64,000 nt of DNA from Phytophthora colocasiae (GCA_018806915.1 JAGKQI010000091.1:2542001-2606000), one strand, 5' to 3'; positions 10,066-21,729 are shown, counted from the stretch's first letter. Program-made: numbers and translations. Notes: generated from the letters alone by a model not told the origin.

Positions 10066-12464
10066 GAGGACGCGTTACTCCGTTCTCCGCGTTGCTTCAT
10101 GTAGGCGTCATTTCGCGTCCTTGCTTCGGTGTCAGGGCATTCTCTGGCGAAGTGTCCAAACTTCTGGCACGCGTAGCACTTGATGCCGTTCGGGCACTGT
10201 CGGATGTGGTGACCCTTGTTCCCACAGTTGCTGCAAACGCTCTCTGCCTCATTCGTCTTCGTCCCGTGCCCATGTGCTCGTGTGTCTCGTCCGGTCGATC
10301 CGCCACCCGATTGTCTATCCGTCGTCACCTGCAACACAGGAGCAGTGCTCTTCACCTTCCGTTTGGGCGCAGTCTCGTCCTCGCTGGATTCTTCGCGTCG
10401 TACCTTGGACTTCTTCGTCCTCTTCTGCGGTTCCTTCTTCGCCGGGGCAGCCGTCCGTTTGCGTTCTTTCTTCCTTTTCGCCCAGTACCTCCGATTCCAG
10501 TACCGCCCAACTGGCTCTTCATACATTCCAGTGAACTTGTTCCATACTCCGAGTGGGTTGGTGTAGAGCGTGAAGCCATCCGGATCCACGTCAGCCATCG
10601 CCGCACTTGTCATATTCTCTTCAGCCACAGGGAGCTTAATCCCTCCGATTCCAGGCACCACCATGGTCGCTTGATTCGCACCTGTCACTTGAATTGGTAC
10701 CGCCGCCGGTCCGTTCATATACGTCTGGCCAAGTTGCTGCATCCGTGGCACCACAGTCTCCAACGGGTCGTTCAAGTCTCTCGCCTTCCGTACCGCTTGT
10801 TCCAAGGTCTTGGGCACGGGTGGCTGCTTCACCAACTGCCGCGTCACTCGATCAATTTCTCGGTAAAACTGCGCCAAGAACACCCTCTCTTCCACGTCGT
10901 TTCTCTCGGCTGCTTCTCTCAAGCCTGCTGCGAAGTCAGCATATGACTCTCCGTGGAACATCTTCCGGGAATTCACTCGCCATTCCGCTTCGTCGAGGTT
11001 CACCGGTGGCCCGTATCGCTGTAGAAGGCCTTCCTTCAAATTCGTCCATGTCCGGTCTTCAGGTCGCAGACGTCTGTCGTAATTCACCCACCATCGTGCA
11101 GCGTTATCCATGAGTTTGTTGCCGAGAATGAAATACAACGCATGGTCACTCCATTCACCTCGTCCGGACTCTTTTGCTCCCTGAAGCGCCAAATCTACGC
11201 GATCCACCCATGTCGACGCAGATACGCCAACTTCTGGTTTGAAGGACGGCAGTTCCAATTCCTTGACGCTCCTTCGTGAAGGTCTCCGGTCTCGCCGTTC
11301 TCGTCGATGTTCTCTTCGTTCCTGTTGCTGGTGCCGTCCACGTCGCCTGGCTCGCTCATGTCGTTCCCGACTAACTCGACGCCTACGTCCACGCCGTTCC
11401 GAGCTCACTCGCCGTACTCGTCGTCGCCCGTCGTCCGATTCGTCGCTGCTGCCGGTCGACTCGATGCTTGATTCACTACTGGAAGAACTGCTTGACTCAC
11501 CACTGGGAGGATAACGTCCGTGGTCACTTCCACGCCAAGACTCGTCCGAACTGCTATTGTCTCCAGAGGGTGGGTCGTTATCTCCTCCAGATGCCGCTTG
11601 CTCACGCCGCCGAGATCGCGATCGCTGATGACTTCGTGCTCGTTCCGACCTTGCGTGGCTCCTTGGTCTTCGTTCTTCGTGTCGTCTTGCACTTCTGGCT
11701 CGCCGCGCCGAAACCGCGCGTCGTGGTCTTTCTGGATGGTCCCGTGGTATGGATTCTTCGTCCTGTCGCACTTGTGGTTGGTGAATTTCACCTCGGTCCG
11801 AATGGTTTCGTAGCTGCGCTATCTCCACTTGCAGCTGCCGGATCACTTCTTCCAAGTTCACAGTAGCGCCCGGAGGCTCAAGATCTCTCGCCGTGCCTTC
11901 TGTTGGTTCTCCTACTGCCTGCGACGATACTCCTGATGCGTGTGTGCCTATTGCTGTGGACGACTCTCGTGGTGTTGATCTTGGGGCCTCCGTCTGCGCC
12001 GAGCCGCCGTCGTCCGTACGCCGTGTTATCTGCTTCCGTTTAGGCTGACCCGTAGCGCGGCCACGCGTTGCCTTCGCTGCCTTTACCGCTCGTGAGGATC
12101 TCTTGGTCTCCGGAGTTTCTACGGGCCTGTCCACAGCTACCGATGCGGGGCTGCGTCGTGTTTGACTTCTCGTCCGTACTGGAGACGCTGACAGTTCGCT
12201 TACTGTCGGTGCCCGTTTCTCCTCAAGCAATACCGTGTTGTCCGAATCAGGATCGCCTTCACTTGGACCGCCAGCAAACTGTTCGTCATCGTCTAGTACC
12301 GCCTCGTGTGAATTTCGTTCTGCTCGTCCAGATGTCCCTCGTGGTGATAACATCACCGTTCGTGTCTTGGTTCGACTCGTTGTTCTTGCCATCTCCATTG
12401 TCTCGCTCATTCTCGTTCTTCGGGGTTTTCGTTGTCTAGAAAGAGGCCCCTGTATGACCACCAT
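10044..12464 (-). CDS. gag: G1 gag polyprotein
   Basis: 806 codons from an ATG made by the last LTR base and the primer site; the next candidate start, MARTTSRTK at 12392, is more likely because it matches the start region of G3 gag (MANKTRDITRK). The first 390 residues are low-complexity, rich in Arg, Ser and Glu. The capsid region spans roughly residues 398-570 (LELPSF, WVDRVDLALQGAKESGRGEW, ALYFILGNKL). Two CCHC zinc knuckles lie near residues 744 and 763 (CSNCGNKGHHIRQC and CYACQKFGHFAREC), which bind the element RNA. The frame is uninterrupted. It ends at a -1 slippery heptamer that leads into pol. Confidence 0.9.
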   Translation of the reverse strand: MVVIQGPLSRQRKPRRTRMSETMEMARTTSRTKTRTVMLSPRGTSGRAERNSHEAVLDDDEQFAGGPSEGDPDSDNTVLLEEKRAPTVSELSASPVRTRSQTRRSPASVAVDRPVETPETKRSSRAVKAAKATRGRATGQPKRKQITRRTDDGGSAQTEAPRSTPRESSTAIGTHASGVSSQAVGEPTEGTARDLEPPGATVNLEEVIRQLQVEIAQLRNHSDRGEIHQPQVRQDEESIPRDHPERPRRAVSARRARSARRHEERRPRSHARSERARSHQRSRSRRREQAASGGDNDPPSGDNSSSDESWRGSDHGRYPPSGESSSSSSSESSIESTGSSDESDDGRRRVRRVSSERRGRRRRVSRERHERARRRGRHQQQERREHRRERRDRRPSRRSVKELELPSFKPEVGVSASTWVDRVDLALQGAKESGRGEWSDHALYFILGNKLMDNAARWWVNYDRRLRPEDRTWTNLKEGLLQRYGPPVNLDEAEWRVNSRKMFHGESYADFAAGLREAAERNDVEERVFLAQFYREIDRVTRQLVKQPPVPKTLEQAVRKARDLNDPLETVVPRMQQLGQTYMNGPAAVPIQVTGANQATMVVPGIGGIKLPVAEENMTSAAMADVDPDGFTLYTNPLGVWNKFTGMYEEPVGRYWNRRYWAKRKKERKRTAAPAKKEPQKRTKKSKVRREESSEDETAPKRKVKSTAPVLQVTTDRQSGGGSTGRDTRAHGHGTKTNEAESVCSNCGNKGHHIRQCPNGIKCYACQKFGHFARECPDTEARTRNDAYMKQRGERSNASSGNEHRA
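12445..12463 (-). other. G1 primer binding site
   Basis: On the element strand TGGTGGTCATACAGGGGCC starts directly after the 5' LTR. It begins with TGG, the complement of a tRNA CCA end. The same 19 bases sit next to the 5' LTR in G2 (23938-23956) and G3 (44847-44865). I cannot name the tRNA; its 3' end would read GGCCCCTGTATGACCACCA. Confidence 0.8.
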
Positions 12465-13228
12465 GTAACACGTCTACTATCACCTGCGTGCCGGCGGGTA
12501 ATATAGTTGTCCGTGCTTCGCTTACGTTTTCTCGCCTGGGTCCTCTTTCAACGTCCGTCCAACACTCGATGGCTCGGTTCACCGCGCCGGTACGCCACTT
12601 GCTAGTGAGCGTCCCTATTTATTATTATCTACGCTCGTCCGTCCTACAACTACTACTTCCCGGGACTGTACGACGTCACTACCTGCAGGTCGAACGACTT
12701 CGTGCCGAGATACTAAGCTGCTTGAACTGTACAACAACAGTGAGCTTCACGCTTCTCCACGTCCAACGACTATGAAGTAGCACGCCCCTTCACGTCCAAC
12801 GACTGTGAGTCAACCCAGCTTCCTGCTACCCGTACAACAACGAGTTAGCACGCCACCTCTACACACAGCCTCGCCTGAGCCTAGTCCGCCGCGTCAGTCT
12901 CTCCGTTCGGTCGTAGCCTTCAGCCGTCCGCTTCGTCCGTCCGTCCGTCCGTCCAACAGCCTCTGCTGCCCTTCGCTCGCCCAATGCCCTCTCCTTGGCA
13001 AATTGCGAACTGCCATCCCGTCGTAGCCTCCGTCCGTCACACTACGGGCCCTCCACGTGCTCACTTCTGGACCTCTCTCTGGAACCCACGGGAGGTATCT
13101 AACTGCGACCGAGGTACTTCAACCACTCTGGTCGACTGCCCGTCTCCCGACGCCACTTCATCGTCACACGTCTCGTCCGTCATAGCGCCCAGCCGTTCGA
13201 ATCCGTCCTTCATCGAGGATCCCTTACA
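12464..13228 (-). repeat. G1 5' LTR
   Basis: 765 bp, same length as 3898-4662 and no difference noticed. Ends are TGTAAG and TTACA on the element strand. It would contain the element promoter. The right target duplicate CCAT is at 13229-13232, followed by host sequence that matches unit 2 from 55316. Confidence 0.92.
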
Positions 13229-13457
13229 CCATTTTGCACGGGTTAAGGATTGGGAAGGGGGTGAAATTAAGCTCTCAAAATCAAGCCAATCATTCGTTTG
13301 AATTCCTCGACACGTAGCTATCTCGCCCTTTTTGCTTCTCTGGATGGTTCCTTCCGCTTAGAGCATTCTAATGATGCCTTACATGTACAGTAAGCATTAG
13401 GAAATGTATCGTTTTGGCGTAGTTACACGTTTAGAAGGTCTGAAATCACACGACATT

Positions 13458-14141
13458 CGAGATTGGATAGCGTAGCACAGCCAGCCAGCCAGTACCATCA
13501 ATGTTGACAGCAATTCCTGTAAGATCTGTGTACTGTATCGACAACATCGATGACGAGTGACCGTAACGCCAACAATGATGACACTCACCGTGTCCAACCG
13601 TTGGTCATAATGTCTCCGGCACCGGGTAGATGTAGAATAGCACTAGACATCACTTCAAATAGACTTCGGCTACAGTTCCAGGGAGTTCGTCGACTCCCTT
13701 CGAGTGTCTTCAATCCCTGCACACTACAGATAGCCATGACATCCACTTTCTAGTACTGTAAAATGAAATGGCCATCTAAATTCGTGAGACATCGTGAGTC
13801 AGGCTACAGTATTACTGTCAGTAACTTACCAAATCGTTACGATTCGCGAGATAAGTGGAATCGCACAGAAAAAGTCAATACACAGATTGTGAAAGGAACT
13901 GTAGCCATGAGCGGAACGAAATTGGCGGTATGAACGAGGAGCTCACTTTTTGAATGCTTTCAATAGTTATGCGATTCACTCATATATATGTGGATTTCAT
14001 TATCTTGTCTGTGCGATAACATCGTCCCCTCCTACCGGTACCTGGGGTACATGTAATATATACGATTTATTTATAAAGTCAGTTCCACCGGACGATCAAC
14101 GACGGCGTACTTCTTGTGACAAGATGGGCAGCAAGTCATAC
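13458..14141. repeat. Local direct repeat of about 690 bp, first copy
   Basis: Near-identical to 14331-15020, starting TCGAGATTGGATAGCG and ending GATGGGCAGCAAGTCA; a 190-bp unrelated spacer separates the two. Only one, more diverged copy exists in unit 2 (about 55885-56300), so this local duplication arose in unit 1 after the large duplication. No coding frame is convincing here. Confidence 0.88.
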
Positions 14142-14330
14142 ATATGATTTTAACCATAAATGGCAAGTTTTCGGCAGGTTATAACCATTTCTGCCGAAAA
14201 CTGCCGAAAACGAATTAGGCTGCTGCACCCAGCAAATTAGCGCGGGCTGGATATGTGCAGGGAGCAGCCTCGTGCAGAGAGAGATCAAGAGTCTGGAAGG
14301 CAAGCAAGCGCCGCGCCCCGCGTATGACTT
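14142..14330. other. Spacer with strong hairpin between local repeats
   Basis: GTTTTCGGCAG (14167-14177) and CTGCCGAAAAC (14191-14201) form an 11-bp perfect inverted repeat with a 13-nt loop, and TGCCGAAAAC recurs at 14202-14211. The segment is absent from the matching place in unit 2. It may be a small element remnant, but I see no target duplication. Confidence 0.45.
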
Positions 14331-15020
14331 TCGAGATTGGATAGCGTAGCACAGCCAACCAGCTACATGTACAGCTCTGTAGCAATTCCTGTAAGATCTG
14401 TGTACTGTATCGACAACATCGATGACGAGTGACCGTAACGCCAACAATGATGACACTCACCGTGTCCAACCGTTGGCCATAATGTCTCCGGCACCGGGTA
14501 GATGTAGAATAGCACTAGACATCACTTCAAATAGACTTCGGCTACAATTCCAGGGAGTTCGTCGACTCCCTTCGAGTGTCTTCAATCCCTGCACACTACA
14601 GATAGCCATGACATCCACTTTCTAGTACTGTAAAATGAAATGGCCATCTAAATTCGTGAGACATCGTGAGTCAGGCTACAGTATTACTGTCAGTAACTTA
14701 CCAAATCGTTACGATTCGCGAGATAAGTGGAATCGCACAGAAAAAGTCAATACACAGATTGTGAAAGGAACTGTAGCCATGAGCGGAACGAAATTGGCGG
14801 TATGAACGAGGAGCTCACTTTTTGAATGCTTTCAATAGTTATGCGATTCACTCATATATATGTGGATTTCATTATCTTGTCTGTGCGATAACATCGTCCC
14901 CTCCTACCGGTACCTGGGGTACATGTATTAAAGACTATAATTTATACTACATGTAGTAGTCGCATACGTGGACGGTCAACGACGGCGTACTTCTTGTGAC
15001 AAGATGGGCAGCAAGTCAGT
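14331..15020. repeat. Local direct repeat of about 690 bp, second copy
   Basis: Second copy of 13458-14141 with very few substitutions. After it, 15021-15117 continues to match unit 2 up to about 56400. An 8-bp-stem hairpin (GTTGCCAA / TTGGCAAC, near 15118-15141) lies just before the G2 insertion point. Confidence 0.88.
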
Positions 15021-15144
15021 CTGTATTTGTAGTGCGTTTTCAAAGATACGCGAGGAAGATGGTCGCATTGTAATCGAGTTTATTGATTTGGTGTTACCGA
15101 TGAGTGAGGTGAGGTCTGGTTGCCAAACTCCGTTGGCAACTGAT

Positions 15145-15908
15145 AGTAAGCTTTGTCTTCCACTAGCGCTGTAGTTCGTCACCACCACACCCACAACCAC
15201 GAACTTCACCCCGATCAAAGGTGTCGCTCGAGGAGCTTAACTCCAACAGACCCCTAACAATGCACTTAATATCGAATATACAGTAGCCTGTAGGAGATAA
15301 TTCTCACGTCTGAGTGCGGCAATGAAGAGAAACGTCAGGATCTTTGCCAAACCCGGGCTCTAGAGGGCTGCTGATACCTCTTTCTCGATGTGGGCTGCTG
15401 ATACCACGAGCCAGGGTCCTACGGGGCTGCTGATACCCGTGTCCTGTCACACCCGACGCAACTCCTGAACTACAACACTAACCAACCACCAATCCGCCTC
15501 CTTCTCACTCAGTGTATTCACAGCTAGCGTCAATACCGACACTACTACTGCTCGACCGATAGCTCTGCCAGCTACTCGGCAAATTCCAAACTGACCTCTA
15601 CTGCTACCGCCTCGCACCTACCATGGCGCCCTGCCAGCCGTCCACTGTGTACCCAGCGAATCTCTGCGGCTCTTCAAGTACCACGATCTTCGGCCGAAGA
15701 GTCGTGAACCTGGATTCTTCGTCAGCGGGTCTCATTCTTCAACCCGGCCCGCTCGCCGTCTGCTATTTGTCTTCAGTCTGCTGCTCGTCCTCAATCTGCT
15801 GCTCGTCTTCAATCTGCTGCTTGTCTTCAATCTGCTGCTCGTCTTCAATCTGCTGCTCGTCTTCAATCTGCTGCTCGTCGGCGCCAAAGAAATGTCGTCA
15901 TCCTTACT
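15145..15908 (-). repeat. G2 3' LTR
   Basis: 764 bp, equal to 23957-24720. It contains about six tandem copies of an 18-bp unit of the type TCAATCTGCTGCTCGTCT (about 15770-15875) and three dispersed copies of GGGCTGCTGATACC (about 15366-15437). On the element strand a purine tract GAAGGGGAAGAG precedes it. Confidence 0.92.
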
Positions 15909-15977
15909 CTCTTCCCCTTCGATCGGATCGTCCTCGATCCGTGTGGCTTGGACCGGCTAGTTTATTGCTGCGGGGTG

Positions 15978-18900
15978 TTAGTCGGCGTCTTCATCGTGCT
16001 CTCCGGCTGCGTCGCCGTCTTCATCTCCTGGTCGTCGTTCCGTTCTGCCGGCGTTTGCTTCCCGTTCCGTGCACATCCGTCCGTCACTCCAGAGTTGTTC
16101 AAAGTCTCGCTGGTTGATCCACATCCGCTTCGGCATCCTCGCGTCAAGTCGATCTCCCAAACATTCAACTTCAAATTCAAGCACGTAACGCCCTGTACGC
16201 GTCCGGTACTTTCGTCGGCGACGTTCCACCACGGCTCCTTCAGCTGGTATTTGCGGCAACCGGGGACGTCTAGCGACAAGACTATCAGCTCCTCTTCTTC
16301 CTTGCGCTGCGAAGACATAGATCCGCTCCTCTTCGTCTTCTTCATCGGCGATTCTGCGCAGTTCTCGTTCGAGTTCCTCAAGTTCGTGCGGTTCCCGCCT
16401 TCGTACAAGTCCACTTCCATCCGCCTGGCTCGGTTGCCTGCGGCCACCTTGTTCATCTCGACTTCCGTCTTCTTGGCCAGCTCGATGGCTTCGTCCATCC
16501 GTCGCTCCTGCTCGCTTTTCTCCGTCAGTCTCGGCAGTATCACGTCGTTCTGTCCCAAGATCACTTCCTGCAACGCCACGTACTGAGTCTTCAAGATCGG
16601 CTTGTTCTGCACGTACTCCCACATCGAATTCGGCTTCGGCGTTCCGAGGTACTCCTTCACGCATCCTCGAGCGGGTTCGACCGGCAATATTGTCTCGGCT
16701 ACTGCTGCTGTGTGCGCGCTGCTTTCGTTTTCTTCCTCCGTTACTCTTGCGGCGGTCGTCCTCGGCTGTTGCGACGTTTCCTCTTTCGGAGTCTGCTGCA
16801 ATGGCTGCTGTGGTGTCGAAACCTTCGGTGGCGTCGACATGGTAATCCTCCGGCTCGTCGGTCTCACTCTTCTGCTCTTCGGCTTCCAGATTTGCTAGTG
16901 TGGATGCTGCTATTGAGCCATCGGCTAGTAAGGCGTCTCCTGCGTCTGTGCTTCTTGCCCTTTTCTGGGGATTTTCTTCTGTGGCACTTTCCTCGTCTTC
17001 TGAATCAATGTCGGCTGCTGCAACTGCCTCCTCACGTAAATCCGCAGAAATGTCCTCAGCCATAGCGTCTAGCAAATGCGTGGGATAATAGTAGCTGATA
17101 AGGAACGAGCAATGCGTGACCAGCTCTTGTCCTGACTCCAGCATCTCCACACGATAGTTGTCATATCCTGCTGCCTCCAAAATCTTCGCCGGTCCTCTCC
17201 ATCGATGGCCGAACTTAGTAATACCTGGTCCTCGAGCAGGTCTGTAGATCCACACTAATTGTCCAATGCGAAACTCACTCCGTTGACGTACATTCCTCTG
17301 GTTGTAGTACATCGCCTGCCTTGCTTGTTCTTTCTGCAAAGCCACGGCTGCCAGCTCTTGGGCCTTCTTCAAGTCCTGCATTAGCACTTCATGATAGTCG
17401 TCGAGTGTACTGTGCGGGTATTCCAATCTACTCCGCCGTAGTAATTCCGCAGGCATCCGGAGCTTCCTCCCCATCATCAGTTCATTAGGTTGATAGCCAT
17501 GGGTAGCGTGTTTAGCCGAATTGTATGCATACAGCGCACACGGTAGGAAGTCGTCCCAGTCATCCTGCTGCTCACTCACGTATAGGCTAATCATGTCCTT
17601 CCAAGTTCGGTGGAACCGTTCTACCAGCCCCAGCAAATTCGGTCGATACGGCACTGGTGTCGATAACTTCGTCTGTAAAAGGCCAAGTAGTTCCGCTATC
17701 ATGCGACTGCCAAATTCACGTGCACCGTCCATCATAATCTCCCTCATTGGTCCGAACACTAGGATCACTTTCTCCATCAGGAATCGTGCAATGGCCTTGG
17801 CCGTGTGATCAGGTACAGCCGCAGCTACCGCGTATCTCGTCGTATATTCCACTGCAGCTATCACATAGCGATTCCCTGCTTCGGTTTCGGGTAAGGGGCC
17901 TGCTACATCGATCGCCCAGCGGTCACCAACTGCTCCGGTCCTAACACTTCTCAATGGAGGAACCACCGCTTTTGGTCTCGCTTTCCGTGATCCGCAATCT
18001 TGGCACGCTGAGATCCACTGCTGCACTGCCTCAGCCATCTTCGGCCACCAATACAATCGTCGTAAGCGCTCTAGCGTCTGAGATCCGCAAAGATGTCCAG
18101 CCCATATACTATCGTGCGCTTCTTTAAAGGCCAATGCCCAGTAAACTACCGGCAATATCATTCTGCTTTCGCCATCACCAATATCCACTTTCACTAGCCC
18201 ATCGTCATCTTCATACACTCGCTTGCCTCTGTACGAGCCCTTCAGCTTCAGCCGCTGCACCATGTTCGAGGTAGACTGCTCTCTTTTCACATCCTCATCC
18301 GTGAACTGTACAATACCGAGTTCCGCTGCTTCTACGCGCTGCACTTGCGCTACACGAATCACTGCTTCAGCTTCATGGTCAACAATCGTCTCTGCATCAC
18401 CTGAGTTGTTGTCGGCGTTATTTTTAGGTTCCGCAGGTCCAATGGCCACATCGTCTGAGGTGTCCGCCTCCTTTTCTTCTTCATCTGCTGTTGCTGGTCC
18501 TCTCGATAAGGCATCTGCCACGTGATTCTCTCGTCCAGGTCGATACTCAATAGTAAAGTCGTATTCCTGCAGCGTCAAAGCCCACCGGTGTAGTCGTCCA
18601 GCCGGTTCCTTGGCCGTCATTAGCCACTTGAGCGCTACATGATCAGTGATGATCGTAAAGTGCCTGCCATACAGATGCGGTCGAAACAAGCGAACCGCCC
18701 ACACCACCGCCAAACACTCCAGCTCTGAAATACTATACTTGGCCACCGTCGGGTTGTTGACCTTCGACGCGTAAGCCACCGGTTGATCTCCCCGTCCTTG
18801 GTCTTGCGATAGCACTGCCCCCAGTCCCGTCTTCGATGCGTCGGTCGTGAGTTTAAATGGCAAACGGTAGTCAGGGTAAATTAACACCGGCTTCGTACTC

Positions 18901-19375
18901 AACCATGCCTTCGCCCAAGCAAAAGCTTCTTCTTGTGCGGCTCCCCATTCCCACTTAGTGCTCTTCCGCAGAAGGCTTGTCAATGGTGCCATCCGCGTAC
19001 CAAACTCAGGAACAAAGCGGCGATAGTAACCCGCTAAGGCCACAAATCTGCGCACTTGTGCGTCATCCGTAGGTGTAGGAAAGTCGACAATAGCCCGTAC
19101 CAGTCGTTCAGTGGGCTTAATCCCTTCCGGCGTCAAGTCATGTCCGAGATACTCCATGCGAGTCGTCGCAAATGAGCACTTCGATGCCTTCAAGCTCAAT
19201 CCAGCTTCCGACAACCGTTCCAGTACAATAGCTAACTCAACCACGTGCTGAGCGACACTGCCCTTGGTGAAGATAATCACATCATCCAAGTACACGAGAC
19301 AACAGACCCAAGTCAAACCACGTAGAACGCAGTCCATCAGTCGTTGAAAAGTGCTAGGCGCGTTGCAAAGCCGGC
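15978..19375 (-). pseudogene. pol: G2 pol, C-terminal RT, RNase H and integrase
   Basis: The frame runs 1180 codons from 19520, but only the part from about 19375 on is pol; upstream is an out-of-frame reading of the RT start. From there: NAPSTFQRLMDCVLRGL, YLDDVIIFTKG (catalytic DD), RNase H with TDASKTGLGA and ITDHVALKWL, zinc finger HDSIWAGH ... CQDC, and integrase core D (RWAIDVAGP), D (MMDGARE) and E (GLVERFHR), the last two 35 apart. The C-terminal 400 residues are variable and end in a basic YRTRTGRYVLEFEVE segment that resembles the chromodomain-like tail of G1 and G3. The frame continues past that segment almost to the LTR. Confidence 0.87.
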
Positions 19376-21654
19376 ATCCGTGTGAATTGGAACAGGCCTC
19401 TTCGAGTCGTAAACGCAGTCTTCGGCTTATCACCGGCAGCCACGCCAAGTTGCCAATATCCTGAATGTAAGTCAAGACTCGAAAACCGCTGCGATCCATG
19501 CAAAGCTTCAAGAGTTTCATCCACCCGAGGCAATGGGTATACGTCCTTCAAAGTCACCGCATTCAAAGCTCGGTAATCAATGCAGAAGCGTACACTTCCG
19601 TCCTTCTTGCGAACAATCACCACCGGGAAACCCCATGCACCTTGCCCTGGTTCAATCACTCCCTGCTTCAGCATATCATCCACTTCCTTGTCGATGAGTG
19701 CGTTCTCTGCGACTGCATGCCGTCGTCGTCGTAGCATGATCGGTGCAGCATCACCAGTATTGATGTGGTGTTCTACGTTGACTTTTGCTAACGGCGGGCA
19801 TCCTGTCTTCTTTTCGACGATCCCAGAGTACTGCCTCAGCAAAGCAATCACCAAGTCTCGATCTTCCTGCTCCATCTCGCCAATGTCAAGCTTCTCTTCG
19901 TCCGTCAAGGGCTCAGCATCTTCCTTCTTCAGCTTATTAACCCAGGCTTCTACTCTTTCTCTTTCCAGTTCTCCATTCACTGACAGCAGCTCCATGTCTT
20001 CTTTCACGGGTATCCATGTGCCCAACGCTTCTCGAGCAGGTAACTTCTCTCGTCTGCCTTCCACATTCAGCACTTGCGCTCTCACCGTTCCATTTCGTAC
20101 GATATCCACTGTCGGTGCTAGTAGCAGGTGTCGCTTTGAGCACGGCTTCGGCATAAAGATTCCAGTGGTTCCATCTTCAGCATCAACTTGCAGCTTCACA
20201 ATGTTGTACGTGTTCGTCCTCAGCTTCCGAGTCTTCGCCAGACGCACCACTGCCTTCCTTGGTTGATCCAGCTGCGGCAACGTCGATACACCATGACACG
20301 TGAACGGTAGGATAACTTTCTGGCCTTGCACATCAATGTACTTCAGCTCACGAGTGCCGAAATCCATCTTAATCTTGTGCTTCACCATCCAGTCCTCACC
20401 AACCAACAGTTCATCGCCTTGACCTTCCACCAACAAGGCGTCGATCGTAATGCGCTGCTGATATCGCGTCGTTCCCAAGAATCTCCATACGCCTAGCACT
20501 CGACTAGTTCCTCCGCCGAATCCTTCCACTAGGTCCACTGGCGTATTACGCGTGAGGCAGCGTCCATACTTCCGTAGTTCTTCTCCAGCGACACTGTACT
20601 GGGCACAGCTATCCAATCGAACCTCTTGCACATGCTTCTTCGTCAACGCGAGTAACGCGGTCGGTAAGCAGCTCGGGGCACTACTTCCAACTGCTCGTAG
20701 TTGCGCTACCCGAAGGTGGTGTCCGCCATCATCTTTCCGCAATTCCACGTCTCCGTAGCATCCTTGCTGCTCGTATTGGTAAGTTTTGGCCTTCCTACGC
20801 CGTGGAGTTCTCTTCTTTGGTCGTTCTGCCGCTTGCTCATTGACTGCTGCTTGCTGTTGACCCTGCTTCTGCTGCAATCGCCATACACGCTTCGCCGCTC
20901 GGAATCGTTTAGCTGCCTGGACTGCCTTCCGCCTCTCTGCTCGTATTTCTGCTAATGAGCCGGTTTCAGTCAACTCACTAGGGGCTTCACGTTCATACCG
21001 CGCCACTTCCTTCAGCCACTCGTCCTCGCTTATTTGCTTCGGCGACTTCGGTTGTGTACCCGCTGCATTTCCATCCGCTGTAGCCACTTGTTTACTGCCG
21101 CGTCCATGGATTGCCAATTGTGCTTCAACCTCCTGCTTCCGTACAACTGCTGCTGCTTTCTGCGCTTCTCGTCGCTGCCGCCGTCTGATTTGCAGGTCAT
21201 CAATTTCTCTGAGCTCATCGATCTTCTGCCGTACGGCTACTCGTAGGACTTTTGCTCGGTCTTCACGTTTTATACGGAATTCAGCCGTCAGAATGGCACG
21301 AGCTGCTGCTACTTCCTGCTCGGCACGTCGGCGTCTTCTTCTTGCTGCGATTGTCTTGCCGCTGCTTAATGGCACTGCTTCCTTCACCACCCGTTCCGGA
21401 ACATTCGCTGCTGCTAGTACTTCTGCTTCATCATTGTCTTCTGCTTCCTTCCTCACCCGTTCCTCAACTGCTCCTGCTGCTTCCTCACCGGTTACTTCAC
21501 TGGGCTTGCTGCTCTTCCCAGTTTTGGCTATCCGTTCCGCCGCTCTTCCCTTGGAGCGTCCATCGGTCCCGACAGCATCGCCGCAGATACTCCTTCCAGC
21601 CATCACGACGCTTCCTTCTCTTTCGTCGTCGCTTGGTAGCCCGGGTGTTTCCAC
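19354..21654 (-). pseudogene. pol: G2 pol, protease and N-terminal RT
   Basis: 766 codons. The first 330 residues are basic spacer. The protease site reads VRLDSCAQYSVAG near residue 347: the usual DSG is DSC, a single-base change that would be expected to impair the enzyme. RT begins with PVVIVRKKDGSVRFCIDYRALN and FSSLDLHSGYWQLGV, then GLFQFTRMP, where five bases are missing relative to the conserved text and the frame is lost. This frame is the same as the zinc-knuckle part of gag but is separated from it by two in-frame stops. Confidence 0.85.
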
Positions 21655-21729
21655 TGGTCGGCTCTACGTCGTTCTCCTTGTCGCTACCGTTGGGGTACTC
21701 AATTCTGGCAGACAGCAAAGCCCCCGCCT

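Larger units (their letters stand above)
3898..13228 (-). mobile_element. Ty3/gypsy LTR retrotransposon G1, full length (9331 bp)
   Basis: Two 765-bp LTRs in direct orientation (3898-4662 and 12464-13228) start TGTAAC and end TTACA and show no difference that I could see. The host tetranucleotide CCAT is duplicated at 3894-3897 and 13229-13232, and unit 2 keeps the uninserted sequence AAGCCATCTTGCAC at about 55312. The element reads on the minus strand in the order gag, protease, RT-RNase H, integrase, which is the gypsy order. Gag is one open frame. Pol is broken by one frame change (near 8580) and one in-frame stop (6062), so it is unlikely to be autonomous if the sequence is accurate. Confidence 0.95.

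Noticed and set aside
6237..10946. Long plus-strand open frames (for example 6237-7073, 8175-8876, 9690-10946) inside G1
   Set aside because: They are antisense to gag and pol, which have clear protein motifs; composition is Arg, Ser and Pro-rich as expected from the complement.
15770..15875. Regular repeats in the G2 LTR as a CRISPR-like array
   Set aside because: The 18-bp units are contiguous with no unique spacers, and the genome is eukaryotic.
15962..16867. 301-codon minus frame overlapping the end of G2 pol
   Set aside because: It overlaps the pol C-terminus in another frame and has no recognisable domain; pol carries the chromodomain-like tail here.
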